Below are positions 24,675 through 32,292 of a stretch of 36,391 nucleotides of DNA, in pieces (the first letter of the stretch is position 1; each line of letters starts with the position of its first letter). Position numbers and translations under genes: made by a program. This DNA comes from JAEHDI01 sp035455185. Its GTDB lineage: Bacteria > Acidobacteriota > Terriglobia > Bryobacterales > Bryobacteraceae. The notes beneath the pieces are model-generated. The model searched no databases and was not told the DNA's origin. It worked only from the letters and a program-made list of their open reading frames with translations. The stretch is taken from the NCBI GenBank assembly GCA_035455185.1, contig DATIFQ010000126.1, forward strand, positions 1-36,391. The letters are read 5' to 3'.

Positions 24675-25898
24675 TTACAGCAGCATGCCGGCGATGCAGG
24701 CCGACATAAAGTTTGCCATCGTTCCCGCTGCTACGGCTCGCAGGCCAAGCCGTGCAAGGTCGGACTTCCGGCCCGGAGCCAGAGCCCCGATGCCGCCGAT
24801 CTGAATGGCGATCGAGCTGAAGTTGGCGAATCCGCACAGGGCATAGGTAGCAATCGTGAACGATCGCGGATCGAGCTGGTCACGGATTGGTCCGAGCTGC
24901 AGAAACGCAACGAACTCGTTGAGCACCAGGCGCGTGCCCAGCAGGTTGCCGACCGAGGTGGCGTCTTTCCAGCTCACACCCATCAGCCAGGCGATCGGAG
25001 CGAAGACAACACCGAAGATCTTCTCAAGGGACTCCGGAAGCCATCCCATGCCGGGTAATCCGTGGGTCCAGCCGAGCATCCCGTTCACCATCGCGATGAG
25101 CGCCAAGAAGGCGATCAGCATCGCGCCGATGTTCAACGCCAGGTGCAGCCCGTCGCCCGCGCCGCGCGCCGCGGCGTCGATCACGTTCACTCCCGGCTTC
25201 TCGATCTCGACCCGCACCTTCCCGGCCGTCTCCGGCTGCTCCGTTTCCGGTATCAACATCTTCGCGAGCAGAATGGTCGCCGGGGCCGTCATGATCACCG
25301 CCGTCAGCAGGTGCTTGATGTCCACGCCGGCGATCTTGACGTAGGCCGCCATCACCGCTCCGGACACGTGGGCCATGCCGCTGGCCATCACGGTAAATAG
25401 TTCGGACTGCGTCAGCCTCGGAAGGAAAGGCCGGATGGTGAGAGGCGCCTCCGTCTGGCCCATGAAGATGCTGGCGGCGACGTTGGTGGATTCCGCGCCG
25501 CTCGCGCCCATCACGCGCTGCATCAGGACCGCCATCCCGCGCACGAACACTTGCATCACACCGAAGTAATACAGCACGGAAAACAGCGATGCGATGAAGA
25601 TGACGATCGGCAGCACCTGAAATGCGAAGACGACGCCGAAAGGTCCGCTCTTCGCACCTAATGGGCCGAACACGAACTGGCTGCCGGCTTCGGCGTAGGC
25701 GAGCAGTGCGTTCACAGCCACGCTGGCGGCCTCGAAGACACGCCCGAAGCCGGTCTTCAGAACGAGGAACGCAAAGGCGAACTGGAGCCCCAGGCCCCAC
25801 AGCAGCAATTTCGGCCGGATTGCGCGGCGCTTCGCGGAGAACACCCATGCGGCGCCGAGAATGACGACGAGACCGATTAGCCCGGAGAACCGGCCCAT
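24675..25898 (-). CDS. nupC: Concentrative nucleoside transporter, NupC/CNT family
   Basis: The 407-residue inner-membrane protein has at least eight hydrophobic helices. The CNT signatures are present: GASGAESTNVAASIFMGQTE (the TM4 substrate and ion motif), then APLTIRPFL, and NLLGTRLVLNEFVAFLQL near the C-terminus. Members import nucleosides with H+ or Na+; the coupling ion cannot be told here. It follows the pyrimidine phosphorylase by ten bases and precedes pnp by three, so the operon imports nucleosides and breaks them down inside the cell. Confidence 0.95.
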   Translation of the reverse strand: MGRFSGLIGLVVILGAAWVFSAKRRAIRPKLLLWGLGLQFAFAFLVLKTGFGRVFEAASVAVNALLAYAEAGSQFVFGPLGAKSGPFGVVFAFQVLPIVIFIASLFSVLYYFGVMQVFVRGMAVLMQRVMGASGAESTNVAASIFMGQTEAPLTIRPFLPRLTQSELFTVMASGMAHVSGAVMAAYVKIAGVDIKHLLTAVIMTAPATILLAKMLIPETEQPETAGKVRVEIEKPGVNVIDAAARGAGDGLHLALNIGAMLIAFLALIAMVNGMLGWTHGLPGMGWLPESLEKIFGVVFAPIAWLMGVSWKDATSVGNLLGTRLVLNEFVAFLQLGPIRDQLDPRSFTIATYALCGFANFSSIAIQIGGIGALAPGRKSDLARLGLRAVAAGTMANFMSACIAGMLL

Positions 25899-25908
25899 AA
25901 GGATGGCG

Positions 25909-27213
25909 TCAGCCGACTACTTCGAGGATCAGGTCGCGCTCTTCCGGCGCCTGGTTCGAGATCCGGAATGCATCCTCGATGACCGCGGCCGCGTCGTCGA
26001 GCCGCTCGTCGCCGGTGTAGTAGATACGGCACAACACGGCGCCGGCCTCGACCTTTTCACCGGCCTTGACCTCGAGAATCACGCCGACGGCCGGGTCAAC
26101 CTGGTCGTCCTTGTTGTCCCGTCCCGCGCCAATCATCGCCGAAGCCTTGCCGACGTCCTCGGCGTCGATGGCGCTGACAAAACCCGCTCGCGGAGAGGTG
26201 ATTTCCCGCGCACCGCTCGCGTTGGGCAGCAGCTCGAACCTGTCGAGCACCTGTGGATTGCCGCCCTGCGCTTCAATGACTTCACGAAACTTGCGATAGC
26301 CCGAACCGTCGAGCAGCTTTTGCTGCGCCAGTTCGCGTGCGTCGTCCAGAGTTTCGGTTATCGAGCCGAGATAGATCATCCGTGCGGCCAGTTCGAGCGA
26401 GATCCGCGTCAGGTCCGTCGGTCCGACATTCTGCAAGGTCTGGGACGCTTCCATCACTTCGAGTGCGTTGCCGACCGCGTAGCCGAGCGGCTGGTTCATG
26501 TCGGTGATGAGCGCTTGGATCCGTTTGTCCATCCGGCGGCCGATGCCGACCATCATCTGGGCGAGCCGCCGCGCGTCCACTTGCCGCTTCATGAAGGCGC
26601 CGGCGCCTACCTTCACGTCTAGAATGATCGCGTCCAGGCCCGCTGCCAGCTTTTTCGACATGATGGATGAAGCTATGAGCGGGATCGACTCGATGGTGGC
26701 GGTCGCATCCCGAAGCGAATACAACTTGCTGTCGGCCGGCGTCACCTCCGCCGTCTGCCCGATGAAAGCGATCCCCACCTGCTGGAGTTGCGCACGGAAC
26801 TCGTCGAGCGTCAGGTTGGTGCGAAAACCGGGGATTGACTCGAGTTTGTCCAAGGTGCCGCCGGTGTGCCCGAGCGCGCGTCCGGAAATCATCGGAACGA
26901 TAGCGCCCGCGGATGCCGCCAACGGCGCCGCAATCAGGCTGGTTTTGTCACCGACACCACCGGTTGAGTGCTTGTCGACCTTCACTCCAGGAACGGAGGA
27001 CAGATCCACACTCTCACCGGAACGCAGCATACAGTCCGTCAGCGCAGTAACCTCTCGGTCACTCATGCCGGAAAAGTACACTGCCATCAGGAACGCCGAC
27101 ATCTGGTAGTCGGGAACTTCACCTTGCGTGTAGCCGTCCACCAGGAAGGTGATTTCGTTCGGGGCTAATTCTTCTCCGTCCCGCTTGCGTTGAATCAAGT
27201 CGACGATTCTCAT
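25909..27213 (-). CDS. pdp: Pyrimidine-nucleoside phosphorylase (thymidine phosphorylase family)
   Basis: The 434-residue protein is full length. It phosphorolyses uridine, deoxyuridine or thymidine to base and sugar 1-phosphate. The start MRIVDLIQRKRDGEEL is typical. The phosphate-binding signature is KHSTGGVGDKTSL (81-93), and the C-terminal part carries a lipoyl-like AGEKVEAGAVLCRIY region. It could equally be called deoA; the two are not separated by sequence alone. It is first in the minus-strand nucleoside operon, with AAGGA ten bases before the ATG. Confidence 0.95.
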   Translation of the reverse strand: MRIVDLIQRKRDGEELAPNEITFLVDGYTQGEVPDYQMSAFLMAVYFSGMSDREVTALTDCMLRSGESVDLSSVPGVKVDKHSTGGVGDKTSLIAAPLAASAGAIVPMISGRALGHTGGTLDKLESIPGFRTNLTLDEFRAQLQQVGIAFIGQTAEVTPADSKLYSLRDATATIESIPLIASSIMSKKLAAGLDAIILDVKVGAGAFMKRQVDARRLAQMMVGIGRRMDKRIQALITDMNQPLGYAVGNALEVMEASQTLQNVGPTDLTRISLELAARMIYLGSITETLDDARELAQQKLLDGSGYRKFREVIEAQGGNPQVLDRFELLPNASGAREITSPRAGFVSAIDAEDVGKASAMIGAGRDNKDDQVDPAVGVILEVKAGEKVEAGAVLCRIYYTGDERLDDAAAVIEDAFRISNQAPEERDLILEVVG

Positions 27214-27350
27214 TCGTGTAAGATCCTTCAGGCTACCATCTTAGGAGATTGAAAGTAAAGGAACTTTTTGCGTTGAACGACGTCGCCTTACTCTTTCGCC
27301 TTCCGGCGGCAGATGCGGCCGGTCAGCCGGGTTTCGACCGCTGCCGGCTC

Positions 27351-28160
27351 TCAGCCTATCTGGGGCAACGGCACCCGGTACTTCCCCGCGAAGATCTCTT
27401 CGAACAGACCCAGGATTTCGGAATGGATCGCCGTGTTGTCGGCCAGGAGGTGCGGACTGCTGAGATTGTGATTCGCCCCGTCCATGTCGGACACCGTTCC
27501 CCCGGCTTCTGCCACCAGCAGCACTCCGGCAGCCATGTCCCACGGGTTCAGCCCGAATTCCCAAAACCCCTCCAGCCGTCCGCACGCTACGTACGCCAGG
27601 TCGATGGCCGCCGACCCCCCGCGCCGTACTCCGTGCGTCGCCATCGCGAGTTGGTGGTAGAAGTGCACGTTCACGCTCAGGTGCCTTTTCCGGCTCGGAA
27701 AGCCGGTGGCGACAAGGCAGTCCTGGAGTCGGGCCGCCTTCGACACGCGAATCCGGTGGTTGTTCAAATAAGCGCCGCCGCCCTTCTCGGCGGCGAACAT
27801 CTCGTCCCGCAGCGGATCGTAGATCACCCCGGCGATCAGTTCGCTGGAGCGTTCCACCGCCAGTGTGACGTTGAACATCGGAAACCCGTGCGCGAAGTTT
27901 GTAGTGCCGTCCAGCGGGTCGACGTACCAGCGGTACTCCGAAGTTCCGGACTGGCCCCCGCCCTCTTCCGCGACAATGCCGTGGGTCGGGTAGCGTGACC
28001 GCAACCGCTCCACCACCAGTCTCTCTGACGCGCGGTCCGCCTCCGTCACAAGGTCGAACTCACCCTTCAGTTCGAACGTAACGCGGCGTTCGTAATAGTT
28101 ATGGAGCAACGCGCCTGCTTCGCGCGCAATCTCCTTGGCGCTGTCGAGTAACGATGTCAT
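27351..28160 (-). CDS. suhB: Inositol monophosphatase family protein (SuhB-like)
   Basis: The 269-residue protein has the full Mg2+-dependent phosphatase site: E65-E66, then WYVDPLDGTTNFAHG with D81, D84, G85 and T86, and WDMAAGVLLVAEAGG near the C-terminus. Family members hydrolyse inositol 1-phosphate or related sugar phosphates; SuhB of enterobacteria also acts in rRNA transcription. It begins 22 bases after hfq and is probably in the same operon. The gap 27214-27350 after it is GC-rich with imperfect inverted repeats but no clear terminator. The exact substrate is not known. Confidence 0.92.
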   Translation of the reverse strand: MTSLLDSAKEIAREAGALLHNYYERRVTFELKGEFDLVTEADRASERLVVERLRSRYPTHGIVAEEGGGQSGTSEYRWYVDPLDGTTNFAHGFPMFNVTLAVERSSELIAGVIYDPLRDEMFAAEKGGGAYLNNHRIRVSKAARLQDCLVATGFPSRKRHLSVNVHFYHQLAMATHGVRRGGSAAIDLAYVACGRLEGFWEFGLNPWDMAAGVLLVAEAGGTVSDMDGANHNLSSPHLLADNTAIHSEILGLFEEIFAGKYRVPLPQIG

Positions 28161-28182
28161 GACTGGGATCGGGAAGCTGAGC

Positions 28183-28428
28183 TTACTCCTCGTCCTCGTA
28201 CAGATACTTGATGTCGTGCTTGTACAGGAAGAGATTGGGACCGTCTTGCCGGGTCAGTCGGATGAAATTGGCGTCGTAAAACTCGATCGTGCCGGAATAC
28301 TCCTCGCCGCTTTGGAGGCGAACCGTGATCGGAATCGCGTTCTCGATCAGACGCCGCAGATACTTGGGCTCCTCGAAAGTCTGCTCGGGCGGTTTTGCCT
28401 TCGACTTTCCATTCTCTTTTTTCGGCAT
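28183..28428 (-). CDS. hfq: Divergent Hfq-type Sm-like RNA-binding protein
   Basis: The 81-residue protein is an Sm fold. Sm1 is IPITVRLQSGEEYSGTIEFY followed by DANFIRL; Sm2 is NLFLYKHDIKYL with the YKH triad of Hfq. The proximal-face pocket residues around helix 1 differ: EEPKYLRRLIENA replaces the usual Q-D-x-FLNxLR. There is a basic, Lys-rich N-terminal tail and a very short acidic C-terminal tail. Hfq forms hexamers that pair small RNAs with mRNAs or act in tRNA and ribosome maturation. Its operon here (moaDE-VWFA-hfq-suhB) is unlike the miaA-hfq-hflX layout of proteobacteria. The ribosome binding site is weak. Confidence 0.85.
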   Translation of the reverse strand: MPKKENGKSKAKPPEQTFEEPKYLRRLIENAIPITVRLQSGEEYSGTIEFYDANFIRLTRQDGPNLFLYKHDIKYLYEDEE

Positions 28429-28442
28429 TGTTCTTTCGGGCC

Positions 28443-29414
28443 TTACGGGGATTTCTCTACCGGCCGCCAGCCACGCGGCCTGCGCTTCGACGAGCTATCG
28501 GTCTCTTCATAATATCCGTTGCGCGCGAGCACCCGCAAATCCCGGCGGGAAACCTTCACCTCGATTCTGTGGTAACGGTCTTGCGAAGGCGGCAGGTTTT
28601 TCGGATAGTAGGCCAGGAAGTACTGCGTCCGAAGTTCCTTGAGAATGTCCGAGAAGGCGCTGTCGAGCGCCGGCCCGACGCTCGGTGTGAAGACGCGCCC
28701 GCCCGTACCGGAAGATAGCAGCGTCAGGGCGTTCTCGCCTCCGATGTTCCTGCCCGCGTCGTTGGTGATGGGCATTACCAGAATCGCATACAGCACAGCG
28801 TCGCTCCGCTGCGCCGCCTCGAGCGCCTGGTGAAAGTTCTTGGCGCTGGTGGTGTCTCCGCCGTCCGTGACCAGGATGATGACGCGCCGCCCTTCCCGCT
28901 GGTCGAGGGCGTCCGAAGCGAGGTAGATCGCATCGTAGAGCGACGTACCGCTTTCCGGCTTCAATGACTTCATCGCGTCTTCCAGACGCTCGTGGCGGTT
29001 TGTGAAGCGTGCGTGCAGCGTGACTTCGTAACTGAAGCCGTACAGGGCCACCGCATCCTCGGGATGGCCCTCGGAGAAGACGGCCTTCAGGAACCGGTTC
29101 ACCGAATCCAGTTCGTAGCGGAGCTCCTTCGCCGTCGAGAGGCTTACATCCACCAGCAGCGAAATCGAGAGCGGCTGTTCGGTGCGCCGCTCGAAAACCG
29201 AGACTTCCTGCGGAACTCCGCTGTCGATGACAGTGAAGTCCGCCTTTTCGAGCGACCCCACCAGGCCGCCCGCCGAGTCCTTGACGGTCGCCAGGATGCG
29301 AACAAGACTCACGTCCACCCGAAAGACGGTTTCTTGGGCGAGCAGTAGCGCTCCGGCCAGAAGCAGCGCCGCTCCGGCGAGCGCGACTACCTTTTGAGGA
29401 CGGATTCGTCCCAT
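28443..29414 (-). CDS. Secreted VWFA-domain protein, acidobacterial type
   Basis: The 323-residue protein has a signal peptide or anchor (VVALAGAALLLAGALLLAQ). Residues 30-80 form a beta domain (VDVSLVRILATVKDSAGG, LEKADFTVIDSG) typical of the acidobacterial VWFA-related family (TIGR03436-like). The VWFA domain has a complete metal site: DVSLS (89-93), SGTSLYDA and VTDGGD. A C-terminal strand region with FLAYYPKN and HRIEVKVSRRDL follows. Such proteins probably bind surface partners via Mg2+. Its start overlaps the 3' end of moaDE by 28 bases. Confidence 0.9.
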   Translation of the reverse strand: MGRIRPQKVVALAGAALLLAGALLLAQETVFRVDVSLVRILATVKDSAGGLVGSLEKADFTVIDSGVPQEVSVFERRTEQPLSISLLVDVSLSTAKELRYELDSVNRFLKAVFSEGHPEDAVALYGFSYEVTLHARFTNRHERLEDAMKSLKPESGTSLYDAIYLASDALDQREGRRVIILVTDGGDTTSAKNFHQALEAAQRSDAVLYAILVMPITNDAGRNIGGENALTLLSSGTGGRVFTPSVGPALDSAFSDILKELRTQYFLAYYPKNLPPSQDRYHRIEVKVSRRDLRVLARNGYYEETDSSSKRRPRGWRPVEKSP

Positions 29415-30103
29415 TCGCCTTCCACCCAGGTTTCGCCGTCGGCGAAGTGTTCTTTTTTCCAGATCGGGACGGTACGTTTCAGACGGTTGATTCCTTCCAG
29501 CGCCGCCTCAAAGGCGGGCTTTCGATGAGGTGCGGTCACCACGATGACCACGCTCGCCTCGCCGATCTCCATACGTCCCAGCCTGTGGATCATTCCGATG
29601 TGGCTGATCGCGTGCGACGCGGCGATCTCCCGGCCAAGCCGGGCCATCACCCCGATCGCCATCGGCTCATAGCATTCGTAATCGAGGTACAGCGTAGGAC
29701 GGCCCTTCGTGTTGTTGCGGACGACGCCCTCAAACGTAACCACGGCGCCGTCCTCGCCGCGCAACAGTCTGGCGGCCAGGGCGCGGGCGTCGATCGGCTC
29801 CCGCGTTAGAGCGAAGAAATGACCGGTTTCGCTATCCTCGACGACCCGGGCAAATCCGGCGCCGCCGCTGACCGGAGGCAGAAAAGCGATCTCGTCTCCA
29901 TCAGCAACCCGCTGATTCCATTGGGAGAAATGCTGGTTCACCGCCGGGACCACACTGGCTTTCCACTCGGCGAGATTGGGAAAGCGGCGCGCGAAGTGCT
30001 CGAAGGCCGCACCGACTTCGGAGCCATCCGAAAGCTCGATCTGTTGCTCCGAGCAGCCAGTCGCCTCCTTCAAAACCCCGAAAAACAGCACCTTGACCCG
30101 CAC
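29387..30103 (-). CDS. MoaD-MoaE fusion, molybdopterin synthase in one chain
   Basis: The protein is 238 residues. Residues 1-81 are MoaD, a ubiquitin-like sulfur carrier, closing with PPVSGG (G80-G81). Residues about 90-238 are MoaE: GAVVTFEGVVRN, YLDYECYEPMA, HRLGRMEIGEASV, APHRKPAFEA and PIWKKE with the active-site Lys. The enzyme puts two sulfurs into precursor Z to make molybdopterin. MoaD needs a free C-terminal Gly for thiocarboxylation, so the buried GG implies cleavage after G81, as reported for the mycobacterial MoaX fusion, or another sulfur route. The GTG start at 30103 is uncertain; AGGAG is only one base away and a GTG four codons later is possible. Confidence 0.92.
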   Translation of the reverse strand: MRVKVLFFGVLKEATGCSEQQIELSDGSEVGAAFEHFARRFPNLAEWKASVVPAVNQHFSQWNQRVADGDEIAFLPPVSGGAGFARVVEDSETGHFFALTREPIDARALAARLLRGEDGAVVTFEGVVRNNTKGRPTLYLDYECYEPMAIGVMARLGREIAASHAISHIGMIHRLGRMEIGEASVVIVVTAPHRKPAFEAALEGINRLKRTVPIWKKEHFADGETWVEGEWDESVLKR

Positions 30104-30165
30104 ACTCCTAGCGTAACAGACGGGTATTCTCGAAAACGGGTTGCGGGGCCGGTTACATTGATAAA

Positions 30166-31722
30166 GTGCCGCCCCTCACCGTCCGTGTCCATCCCGACGA
30201 CAACGTCGCCATCATTGTGAACCCCGAGGGCCTGCCGGCGGGGACTGTCTTCCCGGACGGCTTGACCCTGGCCGAGGCGATACCGCAGGCGCACAAAGTG
30301 GCGCTCCGGGATCTTGATGCCGGTACGCCCGTGGTCCGCTACGGGCATGTGATCGGGTACGCAAACCGCCCCGTGCGCGCAGGGTCCTGGGTGCGCGAGG
30401 ACGTCCTCGACCTGCCTGAGCCGCCCGCTTTCGCCGACCTCCCGCTGGCCACGAACGTTCCGCCATCGCTGCCGCCGCTCGACGGGTGCACCTTCGACGG
30501 ATACCGCAACCCGGACGGTTCTGCGGGCACCAAGAACATCCTCGGCATCACCACGACGGTCCAGTGCGTCGCGCCGACCGTCGAGTACGCCGTCCGGCGC
30601 ATCAAATCCGAAATCCTGCCGCGCTATCCCGGCGTCGATGACGTCGTGGCGATCACGCACACGTACGGTTGTGGCGTCGCCATCGACGCTCCGGGCGCAG
30701 CCGTGCCGATCCGGACTATCCGGAATCTCAGCCGCAATCCGAACCTCGGCGGCTCGCCGCTCGTCGTCGGTCTCGGCTGCGAAAAGCTCCAGCCCGAGCG
30801 GCTTTTTCCGGATGCAAAGTTGCAGCCAACCGGCGCTGGCCTGCCCGTGATCGGCGACGACCCGTGGGTGCTTCGGCTCCAGGATCCGGATCTGCGCGGC
30901 TTCGAAGCCATCGTCGCCGCGATCCTGCGGGCTGCGGAGAAACGTCTGGAGGAACTCAGCCGGCGACGTCGCAAGACATGTCCCGCCTCGGACCTGGTCG
31001 TCGGCCTCCAGTGCGGCGGCAGCGATGCCTTCTCCGGGGTCACCTGCAATCCCGCCGTTGGCTATGCGGCGGACCTGCTCATTCGCGCCGGCTCGACCGT
31101 CATGTTCTCAGAAGTTACCGAAGTCCGCGACGCCATCCATCTCCTGACTCCGCGGTGCGCGACGGAAGCCATCGCCCGGGACCTTATCCGTGAGATGAAG
31201 TGGTACGACGAGTACCTCCAACGCGGTTCCGCCGACCGCAGCGCCAACCCGACGCCGGGAAACAAGCGCGGCGGACTGTCGAACGTGGTCGAGAAGGCGC
31301 TCGGCTCCATCGCTAAGGCCGGAAGCTCGGCGCTGGTGGCAGTCGCGGCTCCCGGGGAGCGCGTCACCGCCAAGGGACTTGTCTTCGCGGCGACGCCGGC
31401 TAGCGATTTCATCTGTGGCGCCCAGCAACTGGCCTCGGGTATGAACCTGCACGTCTTCACGACTGGGCAGGGAAGTCCGTACGGGCTTGCGCTGGCGCCG
31501 GTCATCAAAGTGTCGTCGCGGACCGCCCTTGCCGACCAATGGCCCGACCTGATTGACGTGGACGCCGGGCGCATCGCCACCGGAAGGGCTTCGATCGAAG
31601 ACGTGGGCTGGGAAATCTTCCGGCTGATTCTCGACGTCGCCAGCGGCCGGAGGCAGACGTGGACCGAACACTGGGGGCTTCACAACGCCCTCGCGATCTT
31701 CAACCCAGGCCCGGTGACCTGA
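30166..31722 (+). CDS. Galactarate/altronate dehydratase family protein (GarD/UxaA type)
   Basis: The 518-residue protein has an N-terminal SAF-like part (1-80: RVHPDDNVAIIVNPEGLPAG, HKVALRDLDAGTPVVRYG, IGYA) joined to the large UxaA domain (GYRNPDGSAGTKNILGI, HTYGCGVAID, GLGCEKLQPE, GLQCGGSDAFSG, MFSEVTEVRDA). GarD and UxaA dehydrate hexuronate-derived acids using a metal site; Cys and His in these blocks fit. Length and the single-chain layout are closest to galactarate dehydratase. It starts with GTG at 30166 and diverges from moaDE across 62 bases with no clear ribosome binding site. With the enolase-superfamily gene at the left edge it suggests sugar-acid breakdown, but they are far apart. 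Confidence 0.88.
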   Translation: MPPLTVRVHPDDNVAIIVNPEGLPAGTVFPDGLTLAEAIPQAHKVALRDLDAGTPVVRYGHVIGYANRPVRAGSWVREDVLDLPEPPAFADLPLATNVPPSLPPLDGCTFDGYRNPDGSAGTKNILGITTTVQCVAPTVEYAVRRIKSEILPRYPGVDDVVAITHTYGCGVAIDAPGAAVPIRTIRNLSRNPNLGGSPLVVGLGCEKLQPERLFPDAKLQPTGAGLPVIGDDPWVLRLQDPDLRGFEAIVAAILRAAEKRLEELSRRRRKTCPASDLVVGLQCGGSDAFSGVTCNPAVGYAADLLIRAGSTVMFSEVTEVRDAIHLLTPRCATEAIARDLIREMKWYDEYLQRGSADRSANPTPGNKRGGLSNVVEKALGSIAKAGSSALVAVAAPGERVTAKGLVFAATPASDFICGAQQLASGMNLHVFTTGQGSPYGLALAPVIKVSSRTALADQWPDLIDVDAGRIATGRASIEDVGWEIFRLILDVASGRRQTWTEHWGLHNALAIFNPGPVT

Positions 31723-31725
31723 ACC

Positions 31726-32292
31726 TTACTTTACGTTCTCGCGCGGATTTGGCTTCTCCTGCGCCACCGCCTCCGCCACGGCGACCACGTCGCCCAGGCT
31801 GTCGTAGACAGGCGCCAGGACGGAGATCATGTCGGGCCGGTCGGTAACGGTCACCCTCTTACCGGTCTCGAGAACGGCCTTCAGCCGCGGCGGGGTGTCC
31901 TGATGAAGGACCCCCCAGGACCAGAATTGGCTCATCTCGTGGACGTTCCGGATGACGATCTGGATCCTGCCTGGCATTCCTTCCACCGGCGACCAGAGAT
32001 TCACGTCGCACGGAAACGAGGCGAGCTTCGACAGCCGGATCAGCGTCTTCTTCACTTGAATATATGGCTCGTGGTTGACGTCGAAGTTGTCGCTGGCAAC
32101 CCATGGGTCTTTCGGATCGACTTTACGAAACGATTCGAGCGCGCGTTTCGTCACGATGCGCTTGGCGGCGTCTCCGTCCACCATAACCGTGGCTACTCGG
32201 CCGATCTCGTCCAACTGCCTCGCGATCTCGGAGGGAGTCTCGGCCGGCAGGCACGCGGCAAACAGCACGAATGTTACGAAGGCTCTCATCAT
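31726..32292 (-). CDS. Exported protein of unknown function, Cache/PAS-like
   Basis: The protein is 188 residues. A signal peptide (MMRAFVTFVLFAACLPAETP) is followed by a helix and a mixed alpha/beta region. Segments such as IGRVATVMVDGDAAKRIV, DVNLWSPVEGMPGRIQIV and ISVLAPVYDSLGDVVAVAEA look like a periplasmic Cache sensor domain, but no membrane helix or output domain follows. The ATG at 32292 overlaps the upstream gene's stop (TGATG) and has GGGGGAAA before it. It is therefore co-translated with the DUF4091-like protein. Function is unknown. Confidence 0.65.
   Translation of the reverse strand: MMRAFVTFVLFAACLPAETPSEIARQLDEIGRVATVMVDGDAAKRIVTKRALESFRKVDPKDPWVASDNFDVNHEPYIQVKKTLIRLSKLASFPCDVNLWSPVEGMPGRIQIVIRNVHEMSQFWSWGVLHQDTPPRLKAVLETGKRVTVTDRPDMISVLAPVYDSLGDVVAVAEAVAQEKPNPRENVK

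Noticed and set aside
27241..27350. GC-rich imperfect inverted repeats after suhB that might be a terminator or small RNA.
   Set aside because: Stems are short and interrupted, no T run follows, and no promoter could be assigned.
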